Origin: Leptospira wolbachii serovar Codice str. CDC
GTDB lineage: Bacteria; Spirochaetota; Leptospiria; Leptospirales; Leptospiraceae
Assembly: GCF_000332515.2 (NCBI RefSeq)
Contig: NZ_AOGZ02000014.1
Coordinates: 2,000,001-2,064,000 of the forward strand
DNA length: 64,000 nt
Reading direction: 5' to 3'
Shown here: in pieces, positions 16,547 through 25,164 of the stretch
Layout: every line of letters starts with the position of its first letter
Numbering within the stretch: the first letter of the stretch is position 1
Position numbers and translations under genes: made by a program
Notes under the pieces: generated by a model
The model's database searches: none
Told to the model about the DNA's origin: nothing
The model's input: only the letters and a program-made list of their open reading frames with translations

Positions 16547-17934
16547 CAAGTGCTAGCTTATGGAATGATTTAAAGAAAGCTCTTGCTGGTTCTGAAGAAG
16601 ATTATACCGAAGTTAGCATTAGAAAAGCAGTGTTTCTATTATCTGTTCCGATGGTTTTGGAACTTGTATTAGAATCAGTATTTGCGGTTGTGGATATTTA
16701 TTTTGTTGGTGCCTTGGGAGCTTCTGCCATTGCAACAGTGGGTCTAACAGAAACTTATTTATTTCTTTTATATTCTGTAGCGATGGGTCTATCTTTTTCT
16801 GTCACAGCCATTGTTGCGAGAAGGATCGGGGAAAAAGAAAAAGATAAAGCAGGTGTTGCAGCAATCCAGTCCATTTGGATTGCTATCCTCGCATCAATTC
16901 CTTTTGCTATCGCAGGAATATTCTTTTCGAAAGAGCTTCTCACTCTCATGGGTGGAGATGAATGGGTGCTAACAGAAGGTTATCACTATATGCAATGGAT
17001 GTTAGGTGGAAACATCGTAATCATTCTACTTTTTCTAATCAATGCGGTCTTTCGTGGTGCGGGTGATGCAGCAATATCCATGAAAGTCCTTTGGGTTTCA
17101 AATGGATTGAATATTATTTTAGATCCCATTTTTATCTTTGGATGGGGACCTATTCCTGCTTTTGGAATTACAGGTGCGGCCATTGCAACAAACCTTGGTC
17201 GAGGAATAGGAGTTTTATTTCAGTTATGGTTATTATTTCAAGGTGGCAAACATATTAAAATCCTCAAAACCCATCTGAAAGTAGAATGGGAAACCATTCG
17301 TGGCATTTTAAAAACTTCACTTGGTGGAATTGGTCAGATGCTAGTTGGTATGACTTCTTGGATTTTTATTATGAGAATCCTTTCCGAATTCGGAAGCCAA
17401 ACGGTTGCCGGAGCCACCATCGCACTTAGAACTATGATGTTTACCTTGATGCCTTCTTGGGGTATGTCTAATGCCGTGGCAACCTTAGTCGGTCAAAACT
17501 TAGGAGCTGGAAAACCCGAACGAGCAGAACAATCTGTATGGTTCACTGGATTCTATAACATGGGTTATTTGATTCTTGTTTCTATCATCTATTTCTTCTG
17601 GAGCGAAAATCTAATTTCAATTTTCACAGAAGATCCGGAAGTCATTAAAATCGGTGGAAAATGGTTACAAATTGTATCTTTTTCCTATTTCATTTACGCT
17701 TGGTGGATGGCCGCAGGACAGGCATTTAACGGTGCTGGTGATACAATCACACCAACAAAAATCAATGTAGTCTTCTTCTGGTTAATCCAAATTCCTCTCG
17801 CTTATATTTTGGGCAAACACTTGGCTTATGGACCAACGGGAGTTTTTTGGGCGATTATGATTTCCGAATCTTCTGTCGGTGTTTTTACTCTCTGGTTATT
17901 CACGAAAGGAAATTGGAAAAAAACCAAGGTATAA
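16543..17934 (+). CDS. MATE family multidrug efflux transporter
   Basis: 463-residue inner-membrane antiporter with about 12 helices, exporting drugs or metabolites in exchange for Na+ or H+. The two MATE halves are evident: VPMVLELVLESVFAVVDIYF and VGLTETYLFLLYSVAMGLSF in the first; GGIGQMLVGMTSWIFIMRIL and TLVGQNLGAGKPERAEQSVW in the second. FRGAGDA and FNGAGDT are the paired loop motifs. Coupled to the small membrane protein upstream. Substrate unknown; context with an ArsR-type regulator suggests inducible export. Confidence 0.92.
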   Translation: MTSASLWNDLKKALAGSEEDYTEVSIRKAVFLLSVPMVLELVLESVFAVVDIYFVGALGASAIATVGLTETYLFLLYSVAMGLSFSVTAIVARRIGEKEKDKAGVAAIQSIWIAILASIPFAIAGIFFSKELLTLMGGDEWVLTEGYHYMQWMLGGNIVIILLFLINAVFRGAGDAAISMKVLWVSNGLNIILDPIFIFGWGPIPAFGITGAAIATNLGRGIGVLFQLWLLFQGGKHIKILKTHLKVEWETIRGILKTSLGGIGQMLVGMTSWIFIMRILSEFGSQTVAGATIALRTMMFTLMPSWGMSNAVATLVGQNLGAGKPERAEQSVWFTGFYNMGYLILVSIIYFFWSENLISIFTEDPEVIKIGGKWLQIVSFSYFIYAWWMAAGQAFNGAGDTITPTKINVVFFWLIQIPLAYILGKHLAYGPTGVFWAIMISESSVGVFTLWLFTKGNWKKTKV

Positions 17935-17947
17935 AAGATATTTAGCT

Positions 17948-18370
17948 ATGAAATCTAAAATTGCGAAATCAATCGATGAATATATAGATAACTATCCTAA
18001 AGAAGTACAACAGATCCTTCAAAAGATTCGAAGTACAATCCAAAAGGAAGTTCCAGAGGCAACGGAAGCCATTAGTTATGCGATGCCAACATTTGTGTTA
18101 AATGGAAATTTAGTACATTTTGCTGCATATGCAAAACATATAGGGTTTTATGCGCTTCCTTCTGGAAACCTTGCGTTCCAAAAAGAGATTTCAAAATATA
18201 AATTTGGTAAGGGTTCCATTCAATTTCCTTTAAATGAACCAATCCCCTATGATTTAATCAAAAAAATTGTGAAGTTTCGAGTTAACGAAAATTTAAAAAA
18301 ACCAAAGAAAAAGATTCAAAAAAAAAAATCTCCAGCCCCAAAAAAGAAATCTAAGCCAAATCATGGATGA
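17948..18370 (+). CDS. DUF1801 (YdhG-like) protein
   Basis: 140-residue cytosolic protein of the DUF1801 family, small alpha/beta proteins proposed to handle iron in Bacillus (Fra/YdhG group) but of unsettled function. Conserved pattern: IDEYIDNYPKEVQQILQKIR, EAISYAMPTFVLNGNLVHFA and GFYALPSG. The last 30 residues are almost all Lys, Pro and Ser, a basic tail that may contact nucleic acid. Start at ATG 17948, 13 nt after the MATE stop; the longer frame from 17879 overlaps the MATE gene and does not match the family. Confidence 0.85.
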   Translation: MKSKIAKSIDEYIDNYPKEVQQILQKIRSTIQKEVPEATEAISYAMPTFVLNGNLVHFAAYAKHIGFYALPSGNLAFQKEISKYKFGKGSIQFPLNEPIPYDLIKKIVKFRVNENLKKPKKKIQKKKSPAPKKKSKPNHG

Positions 18371-18448
18371 AGAGTTCTTAATTCTTCGGTGTTATTATTT
18401 TCTATTTTAACTGTTCATCTGTTCTATATTTCAGAGAAAGGAAGATAG

Positions 18449-19243
18449 ATGGAGTTTGAAACAAAAAGTATCCTTTATTTATGGAATAGTCGAGTGATGT
18501 TTGCAACTAACAGTATGCAGACAGATTTTCACTCGCATTATGCTGCAACACTTGCCATTTCCTTAGAAAAAAATATCACCATCGAAACTGACTTAGGCAA
18601 AGAAGATTACAGAGTTGCTTTAGTAGGTCCCAATACATATCATAGAACTATTTCGCCTGGGGTGGAAATGGTAGCTCTACTCATTGACCCGGAAACTTAT
18701 GAGTTTGGATCCATATCTAATTCTATTTCTTCTGGTGAAGTGAAAAGATTAGACATTCAAAATTTTTTACCTTTAATTGATACTCTTTGGTCATTGTATT
18801 ACGGCGATCTAAGTGATGAAGAAGCAACCCAATTACAATTAAATTTACTACGCACAGTATATCCCTTCGATACATTAAAAACTATCATAGATCCAAGAAT
18901 TCAAAAGATTGCAAAAAGAATCCGAATGGAAGTTCCGAATAGCATTCGAATGAAAGAAATTGGCAAAGATTTTTCTATTTCAGAAGATCGATTGATTCGC
19001 CTATTTAAAGAAAATCTTGGAATTCCGCTGCGAAGGTATTTGTTATGGGTTCGAATTCTGCGTGCAGTAAAAGAATTGAAGGCAGGTAATAATCTTACAG
19101 ATGCAGCTCATGCCGCGGGTTTTTCTGATTCGGCTCATTTTTCCAGAACTTTTAAAGAAAACTTTGGATTTATACCATCTTTATTTTTCGGTCATCTCAA
19201 AACAGCAGAAGTCCGGTTCTGTGATTCTGATGAAAACCATTAA
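18449..19243 (+). CDS. AraC-family transcriptional regulator
   Basis: 264-residue regulator. The N-terminal 140 residues form a cupin-like sensing domain starting with FHSHYAATLAISLEKN. The C-terminal double helix-turn-helix covers about 165-255; helix 1 includes MKEIGKDFSISEDRLIRLFK and the second HTH includes LTDAAHAAGFSDSAHFSRTF followed by the FGFIPS turn. ATG 18449 has AAGGAAG upstream. It lies just before the M24/strictosidine-synthase-like cluster on the same strand and may control it; that link is positional only. Inducer unknown. Confidence 0.92.
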   Translation: MEFETKSILYLWNSRVMFATNSMQTDFHSHYAATLAISLEKNITIETDLGKEDYRVALVGPNTYHRTISPGVEMVALLIDPETYEFGSISNSISSGEVKRLDIQNFLPLIDTLWSLYYGDLSDEEATQLQLNLLRTVYPFDTLKTIIDPRIQKIAKRIRMEVPNSIRMKEIGKDFSISEDRLIRLFKENLGIPLRRYLLWVRILRAVKELKAGNNLTDAAHAAGFSDSAHFSRTFKENFGFIPSLFFGHLKTAEVRFCDSDENH

Positions 19244-19327
19244 TAAATCGTAAAAATACCGGAATCATTCAAGCACGGATGATTATAATTTGTTATTCTC
19301 TTTCTCTACCAAGGAAAAGAGAAACCT

Positions 19328-20215
19328 ATGCCCTTAACACAAGAAAGAGGATTGTTATCTAAATTATCCTCGAAGTTTTCAAAATTCAAATCTGAATCGA
19401 TCAAAATTCCCACTCTCGAAGAGAAATCAGGTTTTTTAAAAGCACAAAGACTGGCATATGATTGTGTTACGACCATTGAAAAGGAAATGAAACCTGGTTG
19501 GACAGAAAAACAAACTGCCAAACGTATGGATGAGTATTTACGTGATCATGGTGTGAAAGTGTTTCTACATAGACCATTTGCTTGGTTTGGTGAACATGCA
19601 AGGTTTGATGGATACAAACGTTTCACTCAATTCCATCCTGGTAAAAAACAGTTAATCGAAGAAGAATCATTTATATTAGATGTATCTCCCGTTGTAGATG
19701 GTTACATAGGTGATATTGGTTATTCTTCCTCTTTAATCAAAAACTCCGAACTCGATAAAGGAATGGAATACCTATTACATCTTCGAGAAGAAATTCCTAA
19801 ATATTTTAGTTCTGCGATGACTTCATCAGAGATTTGGTGGAAAATTGATTCGGAAGCAAAAAAATCTGGCTTCGACAATGTACACGCATTGTATCCCTTT
19901 GCCGTTCTTGGACACCGAGTGTATAAGGTAAATCTTCCAAACATTTCCTTTCCCTTATTACCAATAAGCTTTGCCAGTTGGTTCAGTTTGCAGGGTTCTT
20001 ATGAATTTTTATCCCACAAAGTTTTGCCTGAATTATTAACTCCAGATCATGAAGGGAATAAAGTTGGATTGTGGGCGATCGAACCGCATTTAGGTAAAGG
20101 AAAAACTGGATTTAAGTTCGAAGAGATCTTGGTAGTGGAGGAAAACAAAGCTTACTGGTTAGACGATGATGTTCCCCATGTAAGAAAGTATAAAATGACC
20201 AAGGAATCAAAATGA
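19328..20215 (+). CDS. M24 (pita-bread) metallopeptidase-like protein
   Basis: 295 residues of the methionine aminopeptidase/Xaa-Pro aminopeptidase fold. All five metal ligands appear in order: D118 (ILDVSP), D129 (GDIGYS), H196 (LGHRV), E252 (AIEPH) and E265 or E266 (FEEILVVEE), so it is likely an active dinuclear hydrolase. About 30 N-terminal residues are extra. It overlaps the first strictosidine-synthase-like lipoprotein by 4 nt (ATGA), so the three genes 19328-22750 look like one operon. Peptide substrate unknown; the creatinase-like fold also includes non-peptidases. Confidence 0.82.
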   Translation: MPLTQERGLLSKLSSKFSKFKSESIKIPTLEEKSGFLKAQRLAYDCVTTIEKEMKPGWTEKQTAKRMDEYLRDHGVKVFLHRPFAWFGEHARFDGYKRFTQFHPGKKQLIEEESFILDVSPVVDGYIGDIGYSSSLIKNSELDKGMEYLLHLREEIPKYFSSAMTSSEIWWKIDSEAKKSGFDNVHALYPFAVLGHRVYKVNLPNISFPLLPISFASWFSLQGSYEFLSHKVLPELLTPDHEGNKVGLWAIEPHLGKGKTGFKFEEILVVEENKAYWLDDDVPHVRKYKMTKESK

Positions 20216-21447
20216 AAACTAAAAAATATCAATATATAGTTTTAATCTCTTTATTCTCAGTTAGTTGTAGTACTGGTAATATTAAAATTGGAAAGGCTTA
20301 CAAACTGGGTAAAGTTCCGGATTCTATTCTCGAAGCAAGTAAACCAGATCCATTTTTAACCAATCTAACTGTCAATATACAGGAGTTACCTGGTCACGAC
20401 GATCTCATCTTTGACAACAAAAATCAAATTGGATTTGCTTCTGGAATGGATGGTTGGATCTGGAAATTGGATTTGAAATCAAATTCAGCAACTGCTTGGG
20501 TAAAACCTCCGGTAAATCCTGCCGGATTACAATTTGCAAACAAAAAGAATGAATCCATATTAGTTTGTGCTTCTAGACTGGGAGGCGTAACTTATGACGA
20601 TACACAAAAAGTTGGCTTGTATGAAGTAAACATCAAATCAAAATCAATTATTCCTCTAGTATTAACATTACCTAAAACAGAAAATTCCGACTTTGAAACT
20701 GTATATCCTGAATCCAAACGACCTAACTTTGCTTTAAAAAGTCTTAACGAAACAAATTCTAGAGCCTTTTCTTTATGTAATGATCTTGCTGTTTCCGAAG
20801 ATGGAAATAGAATCTATATCTCCGAACCATTTGAAAGGTCTGATGCAGCTATGGGAAGTGGTGCTGTACCAGAGGCGATTGGACTCTACCCTCATGGCAA
20901 ACTTTGGATGTTTGATAGAAAACAAAATACAATCTCTCTTGTCATGAGTGGATTTACTTTTGTGGATGGAATCATCATAGCGGACCATTCCCAATCTAAA
21001 GAAGAATCAGTAATTATCACCGAGACTACAAAGTTTAGAATCATCAAAGCAAACATCAGCGGAAAAAAAGAAGGCACATCAGAGGTTTTATTTGAAAACC
21101 TTCCTGGTCTTGCCGATGGATTGGAAAAGGATCCTAAAGGAAGGATTTGGGTTGGTATCATCAAACCACGTTCTGGTCTTGTGAACTTCATCCATAACAA
21201 TCCATGGCTCAAACCATTTCTTTTATCCCTTCCACAACGAATCCTTCCGATTGCAAAAAAAACAGGAATTCTTGTTCTCGATTCCTCTGGAAAAAAAGCC
21301 ATTTACTACTCGATGCATGATGGATCTAAAATTAAAGACATTTCTGTTGCCGTTCCAAACTTAGATTCTGTGTATTTTCCTTCTTTTGATACTTCATCTC
21401 GAGGGTTATATTCAATACCAATCGTTAGTCTTAAATTAGGTGAATGA
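20212..21447 (+). CDS. Strictosidine-synthase/SMP-30-like beta-propeller lipoprotein, paralog 1
   Basis: 411-residue lipoprotein. The signal peptide ends in FSVSC with the lipid cysteine at residue 19. The mature part is a six-bladed propeller of the SMP-30/strictosidine-synthase/APMAP type: DGWIWKLDLKSN, NDLAVSEDGNRIYISEP, ETTKFRIIKANISG, ENLPGLADGLEKDPKGRIW and a C-terminal KKTGILVLDSSG. Such proteins are usually calcium-dependent lactonases or esterases, but active-site identity cannot be fixed here. The gene overlaps the M24 gene by 4 nt. A tandem paralog follows immediately, so this is a local duplication. Confidence 0.82.
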   Translation: MKTKKYQYIVLISLFSVSCSTGNIKIGKAYKLGKVPDSILEASKPDPFLTNLTVNIQELPGHDDLIFDNKNQIGFASGMDGWIWKLDLKSNSATAWVKPPVNPAGLQFANKKNESILVCASRLGGVTYDDTQKVGLYEVNIKSKSIIPLVLTLPKTENSDFETVYPESKRPNFALKSLNETNSRAFSLCNDLAVSEDGNRIYISEPFERSDAAMGSGAVPEAIGLYPHGKLWMFDRKQNTISLVMSGFTFVDGIIIADHSQSKEESVIITETTKFRIIKANISGKKEGTSEVLFENLPGLADGLEKDPKGRIWVGIIKPRSGLVNFIHNNPWLKPFLLSLPQRILPIAKKTGILVLDSSGKKAIYYSMHDGSKIKDISVAVPNLDSVYFPSFDTSSRGLYSIPIVSLKLGE

Positions 21448-21451
21448 TTCA

Positions 21452-22750
21452 ATGAAAATAAACCTCATCCAAAAAACGTTCCAGGCTCATAAGAAATTTT
21501 TTTCACTTCCAGCCATTAGTCTAATTTTGATTTTAATTTCTTGTCGAACACCGGAAGAATATTTCAAAAACCAAATCAAAGAGCCGGTAGACCTTCCTTA
21601 CAATCCTTCATTTGAGTCTGTAAAATCGGATGGAGATCCTATCAAACAAAATGTAACTATCAGTGGATCTGTTTTACCTGCTCAAGATGAGATCCTTCTG
21701 CAAGAAGATTTGGGAAGAGCCTTCGTAGCTTCGATTGATGGTTGGATTTGGAAAGTAGATCTAAGCAGCAATAAAGCAGAACCATTTGTAAAAACTCCGC
21801 TTTTGCCTGGAGGAATGGTCTTTCATCCTAAAAATAGCGACATCATCTTTATGTGTTTAGCACGGGGAAAACAACATACTACAGACCTTGTTGATGGGCC
21901 TGGGATTTATGAATTAACCATTTCAACAAAACAATTACGTAAGATCGGAACTCGTGTTCCTATTGTAGATAAAACTAAAGAACCGTCAGACAACCAGATT
22001 GGTATTTTTTTTCCAAAGAACAAAGAAATAAAAATCCCACTCTCCGAACTTAATAATACTAACAGTCGCAATGTGGAAAAGGCAGATGACTTGGCAATTA
22101 GTAAGGATGGTGAACGAATTTATTTTACAGAACCATACGATCATCCAAACTCAATTCTTGGAGTGAGTTCCCAATCAAAACAGGAAGTACTGACATTAGG
22201 ACGTAATGGTCATCTTTGGAAATATGATTTAAAAGATAATACAGCAAGCCTAATAGCGCACAAATACACATATTTAGATGGAATTCTTTTGGAATATACG
22301 CAGGGAGAAACAGAATCATCCATCCTTCTCAATGAATTATCAAAATCCCGCCTTATTCGATTACACCTAACGGGAGATAAAGAAGGAAAAGATGAGATTG
22401 TGATCGAAGGGCTTCCTGGGTTTCCCGATGGTATGGATAGGGATGCTGCCGGTCGCATTTGGATCGCTATCCCAGTAGCAAGATCCAAACTGGTTACTTG
22501 GTTACACAAACATCCATTTTGGAAACGCCTTGCCCTCTATATACCAGAAAGCCTCCAACCTGTTTCTAAAAAAACAGGAATCCTTGCACTTTCACCTAAT
22601 GGATCTAAGTTGATATATTACTCTCTACATGATGGTAGTTTATTCTCTTATATCATTGTCGTTGTTCCAGGAAAGGAAAAATTGTATCTGGCCGTGTATC
22701 AGGACGGCTTCAAAGGATTCGTCACAATGCCTTATCCTAACAATCTTTAG
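21452..22750 (+). CDS. Strictosidine-synthase/SMP-30-like beta-propeller lipoprotein, paralog 2
   Basis: 432-residue paralog of the preceding gene, sharing DGWIWKVDLSSN, ADDLAISKDGERIYFTEP, LNELSKSRLIRLHLTGDKEG, GLPGFPDGMDRDAAGRIW and KKTGILALSPNG. A lipobox LILISC puts the lipid cysteine at residue 31. ATG 21452 is preferred over GTG 21440: AGGTG at 21438-21442 sits 9 nt before the ATG and overlaps the GTG. The start is 4 nt after the stop of paralog 1. Function is probably the same class of periplasmic or surface hydrolase, perhaps with a different substrate. Confidence 0.82.
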   Translation: MKINLIQKTFQAHKKFFSLPAISLILILISCRTPEEYFKNQIKEPVDLPYNPSFESVKSDGDPIKQNVTISGSVLPAQDEILLQEDLGRAFVASIDGWIWKVDLSSNKAEPFVKTPLLPGGMVFHPKNSDIIFMCLARGKQHTTDLVDGPGIYELTISTKQLRKIGTRVPIVDKTKEPSDNQIGIFFPKNKEIKIPLSELNNTNSRNVEKADDLAISKDGERIYFTEPYDHPNSILGVSSQSKQEVLTLGRNGHLWKYDLKDNTASLIAHKYTYLDGILLEYTQGETESSILLNELSKSRLIRLHLTGDKEGKDEIVIEGLPGFPDGMDRDAAGRIWIAIPVARSKLVTWLHKHPFWKRLALYIPESLQPVSKKTGILALSPNGSKLIYYSLHDGSLFSYIIVVVPGKEKLYLAVYQDGFKGFVTMPYPNNL

Positions 22751-22763
22751 TTGAAAAATTTGG

Positions 22764-22868
22764 GCGCCTCGCAATCTATTCATTAGTCGGATAATATATG
22801 TGAGGCGATCCCGCTCTCCGTTCCAATCTTTCCCTTCGGGAAAGGATTTCCACTACGATCGGTGGCGC
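22764..22868 (+). repeat. Structured intergenic repeat, family R1, copy B
   Basis: A 105-nt element with the same closing ends as copy A (GCGCC at 22764, GGCGC at 22864-22868). The core hairpin here is CTTTCCC-TTC-GGGAAAG (22828-22844), flanked by GTTCCAATC and GGATTTCCACTACGATC. The internal sequence differs from copy A but the position of the hairpin and the ends are kept. It starts 14 nt after the stop of paralog 2 and may double as its terminator. Confidence 0.55.
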
Positions 22869-22918
22869 AAAGAGGATCTCCATCCAAACAGAAGCTGATT
22901 CAACCGAGAACTAAGAGA

Positions 22919-23066
22919 AATATGAACTTTTTGGAACTAAATTTTTTAAGATTTCGAAAAGGAATATTCTGATCGGGAAGATTGTGGTATTTAGAAACCA
23001 TTGGGAGGCGGGTCTAGTTCCCCACCCTCAAATCGGGCGGGGATACGAATATCCAATTCTGTACCG
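22919..23066 (+). repeat. Structured intergenic repeat, family R2, copy B
   Basis: 148-nt homologue of 14530-14673. The AT-rich left part begins AATATGAACTT; the GC-rich right part (from 22999) has GGAGGCGGGTCTAGTTCCCC and GGATA-CGAA-TATCC. Compared with copy A there are about three single-base insertions, all outside the proposed stems. It lies between R1 copy B and the R3 tandem pair. Confidence 0.55.
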
Positions 23067-23069
23067 CAC

Positions 23070-23212
23070 GGGCGAAGGGACTAGCCCTCTCCTCTGTTCG
23101 GACATCCTGTCCTTTCGGTGCTCCGAGGCACGGTGTTGCTAAGTCGAAAGCCATTGTGGCTGTTTGCTGTAACAGTCGTTCCCTATGGGTCACTCCTGGT
23201 CCAGCTCGCACC
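23070..23212. repeat. 143-nt structured tandem repeat, family R3, unit 1
   Basis: First of two 143-nt GC-rich units 61 nt apart. Conserved blocks between units: GGGCGAAGGG, CCTCTCCTCTGTTCGGACAT, CCTGTCC, CTCCGAGGCACGG, GTCGAAAGCCA and TCGTTCCCTATGGGTCACTC. Hairpins include GGACA-TCC-TGTCC and AGCCA-TTG-TGGCT; CTGTAACAG and CTGGTCCAG around the TCGTTCCC block pair at 7 of 9 positions. A 107-codon open frame crosses both units but has no plausible protein features. Confidence 0.65.
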
Positions 23213-23273
23213 CTTCGGATTGATTCTTAGATTAAAATTGGATTTTGGGAAAAGTTTGGAGTCTGTCTTTTGC

Positions 23274-23416
23274 GGGCGAAGGGGCTCGCCCTCTCCTCTG
23301 TTCGGACATCCTGTCCTCACAACGCTCCGAGGCACGGCGTTGCTCGTCGAAAGCCATCGTGGCTTTCTTTCTGAAATAGTCGTTCCCTATGGGTCACTCC
23401 TATTTCAGGTCGCACC
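23274..23416. repeat. 143-nt structured tandem repeat, family R3, unit 2
   Basis: Second 143-nt unit. Hairpins are stronger than in unit 1: GAAAGCCA-TCG-TGGCTTTC (8 bp) and CTGAAATAG pairing perfectly with CTATTTCAG across a conserved 20-nt loop. One pair in that stem changes from C-G in unit 1 to T-A here, a compensatory change. The left edge, TGCGGGCGAAGGGGCTCG at 23271-23288, is identical over 18 nt to 23471-23488, the 3' end of tRNA-Gly read on the plus strand. In tRNA orientation the unit therefore ends in a T-arm/acceptor-like sequence. Confidence 0.65.
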
Positions 23417-23470
23417 ACTGTTCGAGCCAACTGGATCTTGAATGTTGATTGGTTTTTGAAAAGATTGTCA

Positions 23471-23541
23471 TGCGGGCGAAGGGGCTCGAACCCTCGCCAG
23501 AAGCTTGGAAGGCTGCTGTGCTACCGTTACACCACACCCGC
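23471..23541 (-). tRNA. tRNA-Gly (anticodon UCC)
   Basis: 71-nt cloverleaf on the minus strand. The acceptor GCGGGTG pairs with CGCCCGC (one G-U). The D arm is GTGT/GCAC, the anticodon loop CTTCCAA gives UCC, and the T arm is GAGGG-TTCGAGC-CCCTT. The anticodon stem GCAGC/GCTTC has one C-U mismatch. The discriminator is A73 and CCA is not encoded. A73 in glycine tRNA goes with the alpha2-type glycyl-tRNA synthetase rather than the E. coli type. R3 repeat unit 2 lies 54 nt away, on the tRNA 3' side. Confidence 0.93.
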
Positions 23542-23624
23542 GACAGTAAATACATAGTTTTGGCTGGGGGTAACGGGTCAATGATTTTTGGTTCCAGAAA
23601 GTGTGGTAGGGAGAAAATGAGACT

Positions 23625-25130
23625 ATGGCTCTGCCCCAAGCACTCGAAAATTACCGAAAACAATATCGTAAAATTAAACTTTTCCAAGACGTTGCCTCCG
23701 TCCTCCATTGGGATTCTGAAGTAATGATGCCAGAAGAGGGTCGTGAATACCGATCGGCGCAGATTGCGGCCGTAGCAGAACTCACCCACGACTGGATGAC
23801 AGACAAATCTTTCTTAAACCAAATCCAATCGGCAAAACAATCCATAAGCGAGCTTCCCGAATCAGAACGATCTCTATGGAATCGCGAATTGGAAGTCCTT
23901 ATGGAAGAAAAAGAGAAAGCAGACAAATTACCTTCTGAATTTGTTTCGGAATTTGCTAAGGTAACGAACCTGGCTCACGCAGAATGGGCAGAAGCAAAAA
24001 AAGCAAAAAACTTCCAATCCTTTGCCAAACGTTTAGAAGAACTTGTCCAACTCTCTAAAAAACAAGCAAATTACTTTGGTTATACGACAGAGCCTTATGA
24101 TGCATTACTCGATAGTTATGAAAAAGGTGCTAAAGCAAACCAAATTCAAATTTTGTTTTCTGATTTGAAAGAATCTTTGGTTCCCATTGTTGCCACCGCC
24201 CCTAAATTCAAAAATCCGTTTCCAAGGCCTATTTCTGTAGAGAAACAAACCAAATTTTGTAATCGATTGCCTGCGCTCCTGGGACTCACAACAAAAGAAT
24301 CTAGATTGGATACAAGCAATCATCCATTTTCTACAAGTTTGGGACAGGGAGACAAACGAATCACAACGAGATACTCTGAAGCCGATCCACTCTCTTCCAT
24401 CTTTGGTGTGTTACACGAAACCGGTCACTCTCTATATGAATCTGGACTTTCGGCAATGCCCGATTGGCCAACACCCATTACGGAATTTTTAAGTTTAGGA
24501 ATCCATGAATCCCAAAGTCGATTGTGGGAAAACCAAGTAGGGCGTTCCTTACCATTCTGGGAGTTTGTTTATCCCATTTTACTTTCTGATTTCGGATTAA
24601 CAGAGAAAGAACTTCCCTTCCAAGAACTTTACCAATACATCAATAGTACAGAAAAAACAAAAGTGAGAGTCGAAGCTGACCAAGTCACTTACAACCTTCA
24701 TATCATTCTACGATTTGAAATTGAAAGAGATCTCATCAATGGAAAAATTCAAGTAAAGGATTTACCAGAGATTTGGAATACAAAGATGAAGGAAAGTTTT
24801 GGCCTCAAAATTGATAATGATTCAGAAGGTGTATTACAAGACATCCATTGGTCGATGGGAGCGTTTGGTTATTTCCCGACTTATACTCTCGGAAATATTT
24901 TTAGTTCACAATTTTTTAAAAAATTTACAGAAGAGTTTCCTGATTCGCATAACAAGTTTTCTGCGAATGGTGATTTCTCTGACCTTTTGGGTTGGTTACG
25001 AAAAAATATCCATTCGAAAGGCAAAATTTATGATGTAGATACTTTGATGAAACAAACTACGGGTGAATCCCCCAATGCCAAACATTTGATTTCCTATTTG
25101 AATGGAAAAATCAAAGAAGTATCTAAATAA
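23625..25130 (+). CDS. M32 family carboxypeptidase (Taq type)
   Basis: 501-residue cytosolic zinc carboxypeptidase of the thermostable carboxypeptidase 1 (M32) family. The zinc site is HETGHSLYESG near residue 264, with the downstream glutamate in LGIHESQSRLWENQVGRS, the family signature. TTRYSEADPLSSIFGVLHE precedes the active site as expected. Length is standard. ATG 23625 begins MALPQALENYRKQYRKI. It is transcribed away from the adjacent tRNA-Gly. Physiological role is probably turnover of peptides. Confidence 0.95.
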   Translation: MALPQALENYRKQYRKIKLFQDVASVLHWDSEVMMPEEGREYRSAQIAAVAELTHDWMTDKSFLNQIQSAKQSISELPESERSLWNRELEVLMEEKEKADKLPSEFVSEFAKVTNLAHAEWAEAKKAKNFQSFAKRLEELVQLSKKQANYFGYTTEPYDALLDSYEKGAKANQIQILFSDLKESLVPIVATAPKFKNPFPRPISVEKQTKFCNRLPALLGLTTKESRLDTSNHPFSTSLGQGDKRITTRYSEADPLSSIFGVLHETGHSLYESGLSAMPDWPTPITEFLSLGIHESQSRLWENQVGRSLPFWEFVYPILLSDFGLTEKELPFQELYQYINSTEKTKVRVEADQVTYNLHIILRFEIERDLINGKIQVKDLPEIWNTKMKESFGLKIDNDSEGVLQDIHWSMGAFGYFPTYTLGNIFSSQFFKKFTEEFPDSHNKFSANGDFSDLLGWLRKNIHSKGKIYDVDTLMKQTTGESPNAKHLISYLNGKIKEVSK

Positions 25131-25164
25131 CTGTTTTTAGATGATTAAATTTTAAAGGAAATAT

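Noticed and set aside
23118..23441. 107-codon open frame on the plus strand across both R3 units
   Set aside because: It is created by the tandem repeat itself (VVPYGSLL appears twice), has no ribosome site or domain, and crosses strong hairpins.
22751..23470. CRISPR array
   Set aside because: There are only two R3 units, 143 nt long with a 61-nt gap; no short regular repeats and no cas genes in the window.
23400..23789. 129-codon open frame on the minus strand through tRNA-Gly
   Set aside because: It runs through the tRNA and into the M32 peptidase gene; a shadow frame.
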